Assembly (NCBI RefSeq): GCF_003610775.1 | Contig: NZ_RAQO01000009.1 | Location: 186,001 to 250,000, forward strand | Length of the DNA: 64,000 nucleotides | Direction of reading: 5' to 3' | Source of the DNA: Alginatibacterium sediminis | GTDB taxonomy: Bacteria > Pseudomonadota > Gammaproteobacteria > Enterobacterales > Celerinatantimonadaceae | Part shown: in pieces, positions 9,057 through 18,568 of the stretch | How the letters are laid out: each line of letters starts with the position of its first letter | Numbering within the stretch: position 1 is the stretch's first letter | Program-made: the position numbers and the translations under genes | Notes under the pieces: generated by a model | The model's input: the letters and a program-made list of their open reading frames with translations, nothing else | What the model was told of the DNA's origin: nothing | Database searches by the model: none

Positions 9057-10253
9057 CTAGGCTTTATGGATGCCAAGAGCGATCAGTAATCTACGCACTT
9101 TATAGCGCAATTTTCCGTCACCGGGTAGTACCTTATTTAGTACCTTGCTTTTAAATATTAACTTTCTGGCTTCTTTTACCCAAGGTGCATCTACTTTATT
9201 GCTTTTTGCGGTTGCAACGAGAGTACCCCATTCTGAAACTGACATGTCAGTTCTTAAAATGGTGTTACTTATCATCTCGATACCTGGCTTATCAAAGATG
9301 TCAGGGATTTCCTGCCCGGATGCGAGGAAATTTAGTTTAGTACGGACGCATTTTTCACATTTGCCACAGTTTTGTTGGTTATTTTCTCCTTCCCAGCATA
9401 CCCTCAGGTCTTTAACACCTTGAGGCCATTGGGCTAATTTTGACACTTTCTCTGTGCGATTATTGTCTGCGCCATCATGAATGATTCGGAACGAAGAGCT
9501 GCTCAATAGGTGCTCGGTCATGGGTGAGGTACCCCATGGGAGTACAAGAGCATCATAAGGTTCGCTGCTTGCTATTAAACCATAACTGCCTAGCGACTCT
9601 ACACTGGACAACGCTGAGGATATCAAAGCTGCGACACTATGCTCCCAGCTAATGGGAGATATTTTACGGTAGTTAGTACTCATTTTTATAAGGGGAATAC
9701 CAACGTCTTTCAAGGTCTGTTTGCAGCGTTCAAAGGCGATATCAAAATCAGATGTATTGTCTAGATCGATATCAAAGCCATGTACTAAGACTGCAGCACT
9801 AAGGTCTAAAGATGCAAATCCAAATGTTTTATTCACATGACGATTGACAGTAAACGTAGCGTCTACACCTCCGGAGTAGGCACAAACTGCTTTGTTGTTT
9901 ACTGGTGTTTTTTCGATAACTAGGTCTACTTTGATGTCGACAAAAGAATACGAATCAGGTAACCAAACACTCCAAGCAGCCATGAATTCGGTTAGGTTCA
10001 TGAGTAGCGCGCGATCAACTGCTCCTCGAATCACAATATTGCGGTTCTCGGCCATTGCATCAAAAATCATAGCGAGTAAATAGGCGGAGCAATCCGTTTC
10101 ATCAAAGCCTTCTGGTACTTGATGTTCAACTCTTATCCAGAACTCTTTCGTTGATTCTTTATTATCTCCAGAAAACCTATTGATCTCACAAATACGCTTG
10201 AAATACCCGTCGCCTATCTCTAAAGGTAGAGGGATTAGCTCGATTGTTCTCAT
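9057..10253 (-). CDS. QueC-like PP-loop ATPase/ligase in the polysaccharide locus
   Basis: Protein of 398 residues with an adenine-nucleotide alpha-hydrolase (PP-loop) core. AVCAYSGGVDATF near residue 117 is the ATP-pyrophosphatase P-loop, and near residue 292 a C-x9-C-x2-C-x2-C cluster (ending CGKCEKC) matches the zinc site of QueC, the 7-cyano-7-deazaguanine synthase. It is longer than QueC (around 230 residues), with about 110 extra N-terminal residues and a C-terminal tail. QueC activates a carboxylate with ATP and converts it to a nitrile. Here the gene sits among glycosyltransferases, so a role in activating or amidating a carboxylated sugar is possible but unproven. A broad PP-loop annotation is safe; queuosine synthesis is not supported by context. 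Confidence 0.8.
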   Translation of the reverse strand: MRTIELIPLPLEIGDGYFKRICEINRFSGDNKESTKEFWIRVEHQVPEGFDETDCSAYLLAMIFDAMAENRNIVIRGAVDRALLMNLTEFMAAWSVWLPDSYSFVDIKVDLVIEKTPVNNKAVCAYSGGVDATFTVNRHVNKTFGFASLDLSAAVLVHGFDIDLDNTSDFDIAFERCKQTLKDVGIPLIKMSTNYRKISPISWEHSVAALISSALSSVESLGSYGLIASSEPYDALVLPWGTSPMTEHLLSSSSFRIIHDGADNNRTEKVSKLAQWPQGVKDLRVCWEGENNQQNCGKCEKCVRTKLNFLASGQEIPDIFDKPGIEMISNTILRTDMSVSEWGTLVATAKSNKVDAPWVKEARKLIFKSKVLNKVLPGDGKLRYKVRRLLIALGIHKA

Positions 10254-10365
10254 AGTAGTGCGTTATCCTTAATACACAGATTTCTAGTATAAGACCAAAT
10301 TCTTGAAAGCGTCGATGTTTTGTAGTCTTTCATAAAAAATACATCTTAAAATAGAATAGGTTGCT

Positions 10366-11526
10366 ATGTTGTCCCAAAAAATATTTAGGTTTCGTTGGTT
10401 TCATTTAATATATCGAGCGTTATATTGGCGCCGGGTTGATAGTCGCGCTAGGTGGTGGCCTGAACTATCTAAAATGGATATTTTTTTGAAGACTGATAAA
10501 GGCAACTTTAATCAGACCCAAGCTCCACAAAGGTATGCATTTCCTACCGCTTTAGATGATAAACAAAAGCGAGTCTCTTTTTTTAGAGGGCCAAGCCAGA
10601 GCTCGCCAGAGTTGGGCTATTTTATTTTTGACAATGCGTTAATCTATAGCCCTAATGGCTGGATACTCTCTGAAGACGATATCCTTCAACTCAGATGCAG
10701 TTGGTATGTTGACTCTCCACAGCGTTTCTCTTCAAGCATTACCCCTAATAGAGACGGTGCTCTCTGGCTAAAGGGTACAACGCTATCGATAGCGAGTGAC
10801 TATAGCGGTACCAACTATGGACACTTCCTTTTAGATTCTTTAAGCCGGCTTTCTCTGTTAGGCGGCGACAAGAGCATCGTGATAAAAGAACTTGATCACA
10901 TTGCAATATCTGGCCCCAAAAAAGAATGGAAAGAAAAACTATTACTTGCTTGTGATATCCCTTTGGAAAAAGTGATTTGGTTGAGCAGTAAGCAGCAATA
11001 TACCTGTGAGAAGCTACTAGCAACTTCAATGCCTTCACGATTGAATACTTACCCAAAATGGATCACAAGTTTTTTACGCTCAAAGCTATTGCAAAAAACG
11101 GAGTTAGACTCTGGCTCATTAAGAAAGCGTTACTACATAAGCCGCCAGCAAGGCGCTCGAGCATTGAGTAATGACCAGCAAATCTTTGAAATTGCGAGTG
11201 CTTTTGGATATGAACGTTACGAACCGAGCTTGTCAGAAAACTCGATAATTGATTTTAGTCGTGCTGAAGCGGTTATTGCCCCCCATGGGGCGGCTTTAAC
11301 CGATACTATGTTTATGTCACAAAATAGCCTAGTTATAGAGCTTATGCCAAGTGACCATAAATACTGTTACTTTTATACGATAGCTCAAGCTCAAAACCTA
11401 AACTATCATGTGCTTATTGGAGACAGCGAAGGTAAGCATCATCGTTTAAATTCGTACCCCAGTGAGTACGATTTTTCTATTGATCCGGAACGTTTTCTTT
11501 CGCTTCTACAACAACAGCATCCTTAG
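10366..11526 (+). CDS. glycosyltransferase family 61 protein
   Basis: Protein of 386 residues with the GT61 (DUF563) domain found in capsule and exopolysaccharide loci. YSGTNYGHFLLDSLSRLSLL near residue 146 and the C-terminal VIAPHGAALTDTMFM and VIELMP segments near residue 304 are the family hallmarks. An AGG-containing ribosome-binding site lies just before the ATG. It is a lone plus-strand gene, flanked by minus-strand genes on both sides. Its last 50 bases overlap the 3' end of the flippase gene on the other strand. Donor sugar unknown. Confidence 0.87.
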   Translation: MLSQKIFRFRWFHLIYRALYWRRVDSRARWWPELSKMDIFLKTDKGNFNQTQAPQRYAFPTALDDKQKRVSFFRGPSQSSPELGYFIFDNALIYSPNGWILSEDDILQLRCSWYVDSPQRFSSSITPNRDGALWLKGTTLSIASDYSGTNYGHFLLDSLSRLSLLGGDKSIVIKELDHIAISGPKKEWKEKLLLACDIPLEKVIWLSSKQQYTCEKLLATSMPSRLNTYPKWITSFLRSKLLQKTELDSGSLRKRYYISRQQGARALSNDQQIFEIASAFGYERYEPSLSENSIIDFSRAEAVIAPHGAALTDTMFMSQNSLVIELMPSDHKYCYFYTIAQAQNLNYHVLIGDSEGKHHRLNSYPSEYDFSIDPERFLSLLQQQHP

Positions 11527-12967
11527 TGCTCGATGGTCGAAATTTGCGGTACAGTCCAAACAGCATCTTGCGCTCAAAGCGATAACACAACCCGGCATAG
11601 CAACTGCCACCAACGGCTATCTGCAGAATCAGCTGAAGCAATCGAGAATCTATGTTTAACAGTTTAGTTAAATAGACACAGGCCACCATGATAATACCGA
11701 ATAGTATTGGTTTGTAAGCAATTGATGCAATGTCATAAACCTTAAGATTTAAAACCCTGCAATTGCGAAACACAATTATGGTGTAGCTAATGGGAAAGCT
11801 AAACAACCATGCCATCGCTAACCCTATGGGACCAAGCGGATAGAGAAGGAAAATAAAAGAAACAAGGAGTAGAGCTAAAATACTAATGTTTATCATTAAG
11901 TGTCGAACTTTCTGTTGTGCTTTAATTGCCGGCGAGAACAGTTCCTGACTAAATCGAAGTGGCATGACCAACAAGATTAATTGAGCAGGGACAATGACAC
12001 TGTCCCACTTCTCACCCACTAACAATGGGACAATATTATCTACCGTTGCTGCTAAGCCCCAAAAAATTGGAACAGAGATCCAAAAAGAAATCCGTTGGGA
12101 CTGCCGCATATAATGGGCAATCAATTCTTTGTCGTCTTGTATATTGGAGTAGGCAGGTAGTGCTACTTGCCTCAACACCGGCATTATTTTGCTTTGAGGC
12201 ATGGTTGCTAATAGAACCGCTACAGCGTAGATCCCCACTTCATCAACATTTAACAGCAAGCCTGCTATAGCAATATCGGCATGCAGGTATAAATAAACCA
12301 TAATTGAAAGCAGGCTCAATTTACCACCGAAGGTCATCATAGTTTTTATTCGTTGGTATTCGAATCTTGGTCGGTAGAAGGCGGGATTAACAAAAGTAAT
12401 CAGCAAGCTACTGCTGATCGTTCTAAAAAGTTCACCGTACACAAGAGACCAAAATCCGAAGCCCAAATAGGCCAACACCAAGGTTAATATTGAAGAGCCA
12501 ATATTACTAAACGCCATGATGATCGATAGATGTTTAAAGTTTAAACTGCGTTGTAAAAGGGAGCTCGGAATCATACTGAGCCCTTGGAATAAGTAGACGA
12601 AAGAGCTAACCCTAAGCACGTCTTCAATTGCTGGTTGTTGATAAAGCGTTGCAATCAGCCCTGCACCAACAAACTGAAGTATAAATAGTCCTCCAAAAAC
12701 CAGTAAGATAGTGAAACTCAGGGCTTCTAGCTGCTTTTTATCAATAGATTTTGATTGGATGATCGTTGTGTTAAACAGTGAAAAACCGATGAGAGCAATG
12801 AGTGAAGAAAACACACTAGCGATGGCAACGACACCATAATCTGCCTCGGTTAATAGTCGTATTGTCCAAAAAGTGATTAACCACTTAATGATTTGGCTTC
12901 CAATGCGGCCAATGGTGACCCATTTCAAGGAATGAATTACTTTTGATTCAAATGCGCTAGCATTCAT
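11477..12967 (-). CDS. polysaccharide flippase, Wzx/PST family
   Basis: Inner-membrane protein of 496 residues with about twelve to fourteen hydrophobic segments, belonging to the MOP superfamily (Polysacc_synt/WzxC type). It would flip undecaprenyl-diphosphate-linked repeat units to the periplasm. The N-terminus KWVTIGRIGSQIIKWLITFW and the following LLTEADYGVVAIASVF are typical of WzxC-like proteins, as is the LQRSLNFKHLSII region. The C-terminal tail is hydrophilic and is encoded opposite the GT61 gene end. It lies 23 bases after the beta-helix gene and shares the minus-strand run with the Wzy-like gene, the usual partners of a Wzx/Wzy pathway. Confidence 0.9.
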   Translation of the reverse strand: MNASAFESKVIHSLKWVTIGRIGSQIIKWLITFWTIRLLTEADYGVVAIASVFSSLIALIGFSLFNTTIIQSKSIDKKQLEALSFTILLVFGGLFILQFVGAGLIATLYQQPAIEDVLRVSSFVYLFQGLSMIPSSLLQRSLNFKHLSIIMAFSNIGSSILTLVLAYLGFGFWSLVYGELFRTISSSLLITFVNPAFYRPRFEYQRIKTMMTFGGKLSLLSIMVYLYLHADIAIAGLLLNVDEVGIYAVAVLLATMPQSKIMPVLRQVALPAYSNIQDDKELIAHYMRQSQRISFWISVPIFWGLAATVDNIVPLLVGEKWDSVIVPAQLILLVMPLRFSQELFSPAIKAQQKVRHLMINISILALLLVSFIFLLYPLGPIGLAMAWLFSFPISYTIIVFRNCRVLNLKVYDIASIAYKPILFGIIMVACVYLTKLLNIDSRLLQLILQIAVGGSCYAGLCYRFERKMLFGLYRKFRPSSTKDAVVVEAKENVPDQ

Positions 12968-12990
12968 ACAGCGTTACTCAAGTTAGACAA

Positions 12991-14697
12991 TTAGTTTTCT
13001 ACGACAGTTGGACGAACCAGCATAGGCCGAATATCTTCAATTGAAAGAGCCCTTGGATTAGAAATATTGCTTTTCGTTTCTAAACTTAAGGATGCCAAAA
13101 TCGGTAGAATGTCTTCACTAATTCGCTTCCACGATATTAACTTTGATAATGATTCCAGTTCTTGCAATTGGTTGTTCGAGAAACTTATGTGTGATTGGTA
13201 ATTGGTGTCTGAGTTGAGCGCTTCGTTATCATTGCGGTAATTTCTAGTTTCAAAATTAAAGAGGTTATTGTTGAAAATAATATCAGGGTAACCTTGGACC
13301 CAACCTTCAGGCTTTATACTATCAAATACCAGAGTTGCGGCTTGATCGGAGACTTTGGCTTTCGCAAAGATGTTGCCTTCAACGAGCAACGATTTTAACT
13401 GGTGATTAGCGCGAAACACGTAGCTATTATAATTTTGGCTAAATACAAATATATTGGATACGAATCGAGATGGTCCCCTAGACGAGCCGGTACCGTCGCC
13501 GCCGATACGTACCGTATGGGTTGGACTATTGATACGTAGTACGTTACCAACGACATCGTGTTCGATTCCATCGATTGCTGCATAGCCATCGAAACCAATG
13601 AGCTCCAAGGCGTAGTAGGATTGCTTATGTTCAGGCGTCTCTATCCAGTTGTTGTAGACTTCAGTGCGTTCAGCTCTGGATTTTATTGCATTTCCAAGGT
13701 TGTTATAAAGTAGGCTGTTTTCGATTCTAAAAATACTATTTGGGTAGCGATCGCGATCGGTTGCCATGTATATGCCGTGCCGCCAATTTGAACCTTTGGG
13801 TTTGCCGCCACTTTCGCTAAGTTGAATACCGGACAAGGTTAGGCTTCCTGAGTCTTTATCCGTTCCCAGAATCCCATTACCGCATTTTCGAATGATGACA
13901 TTTTTGAAGGTGATGCCATGGGATTGATGGCGATAACAAATGCCGCCACCTTCTAAAATTATGTTTTCAACATTCCAAAAATGAGAATCTCTAAGTGAAA
14001 AAGTCCAATTGTATTTTGGGGTGCCGCCGGAAAACTTAGGTAGCCGTCCATTTTTTTCGACACCCCTAATGGTGATCGGAAAGTCGGGAGTTCCGTTTTT
14101 CCCACGGATGGAAAAGGGCTTGTAAGTTGCATCACCTTCAATTAAAACCACATCGCCTGGGCCCACAAGCGACATGACTTCTTCTAGTTCTTGATATTGG
14201 TGACTGGGACCTATTTGCCATTGCTCTGGAGGATTTATTGTTGGCTCTACACGTACATGCCAAGCCACAACGGAGCTATACTTTTTTGTATTGCCACTGG
14301 TTTCATAAGTATAAATGTGAGTTTTTAAATGCGCGCCGGGTTTACTACCTGAGTTAACCATGAGCTTGATTTGGTCGCCTTGCTTTAACTTCACCGGTAA
14401 TGTTTCAAAAGGACCGCCGTTGATAGAGATTTTGGTTTTACTTTTAGCCCGAAACTCTACGTCATTCTCAATACCGCTTAAGGTGACGCAATTGGATACA
14501 ATGTCTGTGCCGACGGCTACATTTAGCTCGGTTGCAAAGGCTAGCGTACTGCGTCGATGGCGCGACTCTCGGTATTGAATACTTCGGTCGTGGCAAGTTT
14601 CAAGCGAAGTGGCAGCATAGGCCACACCGGCAGGGAATAGACTGAGAGCTGCAAAAATTAGAATCCCAGTAAACAGCATTGTGGATAGAGTTTTCAC
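12991..14697 (-). CDS. secreted right-handed parallel beta-helix protein
   Basis: Exported protein of about 568 residues. With the GTG start at 14697, two bases past the upstream stop, the N-terminus is a clean signal peptide (KTL...LFPAGVAYA, cleavage after AYA). A longer in-frame start at 14748 would overlap the upstream gene by 49 bases and bury the signal, so I reject it. From about residue 185 short repeated coils appear (NITIRG-like, VENIILEGGG, ITFKNVIIRKCGNGI, IFRIENSLLYNNLGNAI), as in pectate lyases, alginate epimerases and NosD-like proteins. No PEP-CTERM anchor is present at the C-terminus. Lying between Wzx and Wzy genes, it may be a lyase or epimerase acting on the polymer in the periplasm; the activity is inferred. 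Confidence 0.8.
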   Translation of the reverse strand: MKTLSTMLFTGILIFAALSLFPAGVAYAATSLETCHDRSIQYRESRHRRSTLAFATELNVAVGTDIVSNCVTLSGIENDVEFRAKSKTKISINGGPFETLPVKLKQGDQIKLMVNSGSKPGAHLKTHIYTYETSGNTKKYSSVVAWHVRVEPTINPPEQWQIGPSHQYQELEEVMSLVGPGDVVLIEGDATYKPFSIRGKNGTPDFPITIRGVEKNGRLPKFSGGTPKYNWTFSLRDSHFWNVENIILEGGGICYRHQSHGITFKNVIIRKCGNGILGTDKDSGSLTLSGIQLSESGGKPKGSNWRHGIYMATDRDRYPNSIFRIENSLLYNNLGNAIKSRAERTEVYNNWIETPEHKQSYYALELIGFDGYAAIDGIEHDVVGNVLRINSPTHTVRIGGDGTGSSRGPSRFVSNIFVFSQNYNSYVFRANHQLKSLLVEGNIFAKAKVSDQAATLVFDSIKPEGWVQGYPDIIFNNNLFNFETRNYRNDNEALNSDTNYQSHISFSNNQLQELESLSKLISWKRISEDILPILASLSLETKSNISNPRALSIEDIRPMLVRPTVVEN

Positions 14698-14699
14698 AA

Positions 14700-16082
14700 T
14701 TAGAGCCCTATTTTTAAGGTGATGTATACCGTCACAATAATGATCCATGACATCGCGCAGGCGACAACTAAGCGATCTTTACTGAAAAAGTCCATTGTTG
14801 CAGGTACGATATTACTCAGTCGAGTGAAACTAGCGGTCTGCATTGCTAGGAATATAAATAACAGTAACGTGAATTGGCGACTAAGAAAAAACGCGGTAAT
14901 CATGAATCCAATCATCGAAAAGAATAAAGTTTTATTGATAGCTAATTCTTGGTCAAACTTGTTTCGTTTCTCATCATCAACTATAGAGGCTCGCAACTCT
15001 CCGTTACCTTTAATCAGCCAAAAACTAGCCAGCATATTTAAGGTAATGACCCCTCCCCATAAAGAATAGCCTAATACACCAAGTTCGGAAGCAACGTGAA
15101 TATACGAGTTATGGGCAACCCGTACATGTTCTTCAATAAAATTACCCATCCCGATGCCAAATACCGGATTGTTTAACAACATGTGTACGCCTTCATACCA
15201 TGCTTCTAGTCTGTCATTAGCGGATGACTCGGCGGAACTCAAACCGCCGAAGGATGCGAGTAGTGTGGCTGCCATTGGGGCAATGACAGCAATGAAGGCA
15301 ATTAACTTTACACCTGCTTTGGATATCAGAAAATACACTGACACGACGCCGATGGTACCGAGCAAAGTCCCCCTAGAACCGGTCATCAGTACTCCATAGG
15401 CGAGCAGTGCTATGGTTGGAAGCATGAGCAAACGGATCAAGTTAGAACCATACTTCAGAAAATAAAATGCAAAGGGAATATTCATCACGAGAAACATGCC
15501 TAGATCATTTGGGTCGGAGAAAAAACCTAAATAGGTGATCCGCATTTCTTCGTCACCAACACTTCTACTGCCGCCAAAACCGGTGCCGAACTCACCATTA
15601 AACGAACTTTGTTGCAGGTGACCGTTGTAGACGATGAGCATTGAAGCGATTAAACATACGTACATTAACTTGGTCTGGCGTCCGCGAGTTACCAGTACTG
15701 TACTGAAAAGAAAAAACGGTAGAATGGCACTAATTAGCAGTCGCCGAGCTTGATAAATCCCACCGGTACCCCAGCCGTTTAAGTAAGCTGACAACGCAAT
15801 CACAGGGAGCATGCAGATTAATAGTTTTAGCTGAATAGTCAGTTTAAGCGGACGAATGAGTAGAACAGTAAAAATGAAAGCACTGATAGTGATGCCCTGG
15901 ATGATAGGCAGGGTTGCAGTCGATTGTTGGAACTCATGAAAGCGCATAAGTACAGCGACGCTATAGGCAAATAGAAAGACAAAGGCGATGGTGCCTGTCT
16001 TTTCGACCGACTTTGCTGGTTTGAGCTTCCGGCCACCAGACTGACGTACTTTTTTATCACTAGTGCTTACTTCTTGGCTCAA
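14700..16082 (-). CDS. O-antigen ligase/polymerase family membrane protein (Wzy-like)
   Basis: Polytopic inner-membrane protein of 460 residues with about ten to twelve hydrophobic segments. The large periplasmic loop carries the Wzy_C signature: SANDRLEAWYEGVHMLLNNP, FGIGMGNFIEEH and AHNSYIHVASELG near residues 280-330. Such proteins polymerise repeat units or ligate glycans; in exosortase loci a relative is annotated as an O-glycosylation ligase. The first 30 residues are basic and hydrophilic. The start is TTG at 16082 preceded by AAAAGGAAAA at proper spacing. Together with Wzx and Wzz it completes a Wzy-dependent pathway. Confidence 0.87.
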   Translation of the reverse strand: MSQEVSTSDKKVRQSGGRKLKPAKSVEKTGTIAFVFLFAYSVAVLMRFHEFQQSTATLPIIQGITISAFIFTVLLIRPLKLTIQLKLLICMLPVIALSAYLNGWGTGGIYQARRLLISAILPFFLFSTVLVTRGRQTKLMYVCLIASMLIVYNGHLQQSSFNGEFGTGFGGSRSVGDEEMRITYLGFFSDPNDLGMFLVMNIPFAFYFLKYGSNLIRLLMLPTIALLAYGVLMTGSRGTLLGTIGVVSVYFLISKAGVKLIAFIAVIAPMAATLLASFGGLSSAESSANDRLEAWYEGVHMLLNNPVFGIGMGNFIEEHVRVAHNSYIHVASELGVLGYSLWGGVITLNMLASFWLIKGNGELRASIVDDEKRNKFDQELAINKTLFFSMIGFMITAFFLSRQFTLLLFIFLAMQTASFTRLSNIVPATMDFFSKDRLVVACAMSWIIIVTVYITLKIGL

Positions 16083-16164
16083 TGCAATTTTCCTTTTGCT
16101 ATTGAAGTAACAATTAATGAGCGCACCATACTATGAACGCCATGCGGTCTCAACAATGCGAATA

Positions 16165-17307
16165 TTACAAAGTGTCTATGGCATTTTCCAATCGCAGTGC
16201 CACACCGTCCCAGGTATAGTTATCAAGCACGGTTTTTCTAGCCCCTTGAGCCATTAGTTGCAAGCCAGCGCTGTCGGTATTTAAAATTTGACAGGCTTTA
16301 GCTACAAAGTCATCTTGCTGCTGAGGCTCGAACAACAAACCGTTTACTTCTTCGTTAATCATCTCACTAAAGGCCCACGCGTCTGGTAAAAGACAAGGAA
16401 TTTGATTGGCCATCGCTTCTAAGGGGGCAATGCCAAAAGGTTCATAGAGTGACGCCATAACAAATAGGCTTGCTTTGTCTAGAAGCTGTTGGAATTTAGC
16501 TCGGCCAGCTTCCGATTTGTCTAGAAACCCATGATAGTGAACGCCCTTGCTTAAGCGACTTGGAAGATCTAGTTTATGCGGACCAACAATGTGCAGTTTA
16601 GCTTCTGGTATTTGGTCTTTTATGTCTTGAAAGCATTCTAATATAAAGGGGCCACCTTTTCGTTCAAAGTCGATCCCTACAAATAGAATTTCTGGGCTAT
16701 TAAAATGCTTTGGTTTTAAGTCAGGAAGCGCATAGTTAATTCCCGCACCAATATTGACGACACGTTTAGCATCAAGTCCATAACCTTCAACTAAACTGTT
16801 AGCCAAGAACTGACTCATAGTGAAAACGCAATCTAAGCCCGAATAAACCTTTGCCGCATAATCGAGTGCCGCTTTTTCTTTTTGAGGGGATATAAGGTTC
16901 TTACGAAAAGGACTTTTTATAGCATTGATATAATCGCCATCATGATATGAGAAACATCGAGAGCGCTTTTTGACTAAACTTGGAACATCATAGATCGCTC
17001 CCACTTGAATGAAGTCAGAGTCAAAATCGGAATCTAAGATATGACGGTCAATTTCCTGAGTCAGCGCCTTATAATAACTAGGATCATGATAGAACTTTTC
17101 TCGCCAAATTTTCCGGTTAGGATGAAAATTTTTGAGTAGCAGAGGATAGCGCTGCTGACTTGGTGCTTCGACACCAAAAGCGCGTTTTAGCAGTTTTCTT
17201 TCTTGTAGCGCTTGAAAAAAGAATCGACTACTACCTGACCATGAGCGGGGATGAAAAGGATCGCGTCCGATATTTCCACTTCCTATAATTCCAACAAGTT
17301 CTTTCAT
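16165..17307 (-). CDS. glycosyltransferase family 4
   Basis: GT-B glycosyltransferase of 380 residues. The C-terminal domain shows ILFVGIDFERKGGPFILECF, a KLHIVGP strand and the E-x7-E site YEPFGIAPLEAMANQIPCLL near residue 290. The N-terminus MKELVGIIGSGNIGRDPFHP is unusual for the family. A strong AAAGGAC ribosome-binding site precedes the ATG. It is transcribed with, or just upstream of, the Wzy-like gene (82-base gap) and divergently from the next GT4 gene. Substrates unknown. Confidence 0.89.
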   Translation of the reverse strand: MKELVGIIGSGNIGRDPFHPRSWSGSSRFFFQALQERKLLKRAFGVEAPSQQRYPLLLKNFHPNRKIWREKFYHDPSYYKALTQEIDRHILDSDFDSDFIQVGAIYDVPSLVKKRSRCFSYHDGDYINAIKSPFRKNLISPQKEKAALDYAAKVYSGLDCVFTMSQFLANSLVEGYGLDAKRVVNIGAGINYALPDLKPKHFNSPEILFVGIDFERKGGPFILECFQDIKDQIPEAKLHIVGPHKLDLPSRLSKGVHYHGFLDKSEAGRAKFQQLLDKASLFVMASLYEPFGIAPLEAMANQIPCLLPDAWAFSEMINEEVNGLLFEPQQQDDFVAKACQILNTDSAGLQLMAQGARKTVLDNYTWDGVALRLENAIDTL

Positions 17308-17452
17308 CTAAGTCCTTTAGAAAAGTTATATTTGTTTCTTTGATAGACTGTTAGTCTTAACAGCTACGGAATATAAGCAAATTCAAATTATTGTGTTTAG
17401 GGTAACTGTAAATGGTTGAGATGCAAACGCAAATAGCTATGAAGGAGTTGTA

Positions 17453-18511
17453 GTGAAGATCGCCCATATTGTTAGTAGTATGAATGTCGGAGGGGCCGAA
17501 CGCTTTGTCATTGATTTAACAAAAGAACAAATAAAGGGGGATGAGCACAAAGTCGAAATTCTTAGTATGGGATCGATGGAGGACCCTTTGCTATCTGAAA
17601 CGGGTGACATACCGGTTCGATGCTTAAAACAGCATTCATTTATAAGCGATGTATTTCAGCTAAGACAAACCATGCGCAAGCTCGATGTGATACATATTCA
17701 TAGTACGTATTGTGTATCTCGTGTGGTTTTGGCAAAAGCATTACTTCCGTTTAGCAAGGTCCGGGTTATTTATACGCGACACAACGAACGAGTGCATGCT
17801 GGAATAAAGTGGTGGTTAACCTATGAAGCCGCGCGTTATTTGGTGTATCGATTTGTTTTTGTTGCGCAAAAAGCTCAGGAGAATTATGTCGAACATTACC
17901 CTCGGCTGGAGCATAAGTGTACAACCATTTTGAATGGTGTTGCTCCTGTTGAGCGTTTACAAAGCTTGCCTAAAGTTGGACTTCGTATAGGTCATGTTGG
18001 GCGATTTATTCCTTTAAAATCCCAAAAGACCTTATTGCAAGCCATGAGTGAAATTAAAGCATGTGGGTCGGACTATTACTCTCTTCACTTTTACGGAACT
18101 GGGCCACTGATGGCTGACTGTAAAGCATATTGCGGACAGCACTTGGCATCTTGTGAAATTGCTTTCTACGGACATGAAACAGACAGAACAAAGATCTACA
18201 GCTCGTTTGACGTGCTTGTTGTGACATCATCGACTGAAGGTCTGTCTCTAGCGATACTGGAGGCTATGGCAAGCGGTATACCGGTTATCGCGTCTAATGT
18301 TGGAGGTAATCCAGAATTAGTCACTGACCAGTTTAACGGGTATCTGTACGAATATGGGGACGCCCAAGAGCTAGCTGCTAAGTTGGAGATCCTGAAAAAT
18401 ATGAGCGATGCAGATTTCTCTGAAATGTGTAACAACAGTAAAAAACGATATGAACATAGTTTCTCGATGAAACAATGCGCAGCGAATTATTTGGCGGTTT
18501 ATCAAGCCTAA
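17453..18511 (+). CDS. glycosyltransferase family 4
   Basis: GT-B glycosyltransferase of 352 residues. The N-terminus IAHIVSSMNVGGAERFVIDL has the GGAE acceptor loop typical of GT4 enzymes. RIGHVGRFIPLKSQKTLLQA marks the linker to the donor domain, and EGLSLAILEAMASGIPVIAS near residue 262 is the E-x7-E site. Start is GTG at 17453, preceded by GAAGGAG. The 145-base gap to the divergent GT4 gene contains a small inverted repeat (CTGTTA, 4-base gap, TAACAG at 17348-17363). It is the only plus-strand gene in this stretch. Confidence 0.9.
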   Translation: MKIAHIVSSMNVGGAERFVIDLTKEQIKGDEHKVEILSMGSMEDPLLSETGDIPVRCLKQHSFISDVFQLRQTMRKLDVIHIHSTYCVSRVVLAKALLPFSKVRVIYTRHNERVHAGIKWWLTYEAARYLVYRFVFVAQKAQENYVEHYPRLEHKCTTILNGVAPVERLQSLPKVGLRIGHVGRFIPLKSQKTLLQAMSEIKACGSDYYSLHFYGTGPLMADCKAYCGQHLASCEIAFYGHETDRTKIYSSFDVLVVTSSTEGLSLAILEAMASGIPVIASNVGGNPELVTDQFNGYLYEYGDAQELAAKLEILKNMSDADFSEMCNNSKKRYEHSFSMKQCAANYLAVYQA

Positions 18512-18539
18512 TCAAAAAACGTGTTTCTTGATTAGGCTT
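18504..18539. terminator. 12-bp perfect hairpin between convergent genes
   Basis: AAGCCTAATCAA (18504-18515) pairs exactly with TTGATTAGGCTT (18528-18539) around a 12-base loop. The left arm includes the stop codon of the GT4 gene. No T-tract follows on either strand, so it may act as a bidirectional 3'-end stabiliser rather than a classical terminator. Confidence 0.5.
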
Positions 18540-18568
18540 ATGTTGAGGGGGTGTTTTGTCGTGCTGTA

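Noticed and set aside
12991-13060. PEP-CTERM anchor at the end of the beta-helix protein
   Set aside because: The C-terminus has no PEP motif, no hydrophobic helix and no basic tail.
14698-14748. Longer N-terminus of the beta-helix protein overlapping the Wzy-like gene
   Set aside because: It would put 17 polar residues before a clear signal peptide that starts well at GTG 14697.
18504-18539. Long inverted repeat as a mobile-element end
   Set aside because: It is a single hairpin between two convergent genes, with no transposase or duplicated flank.
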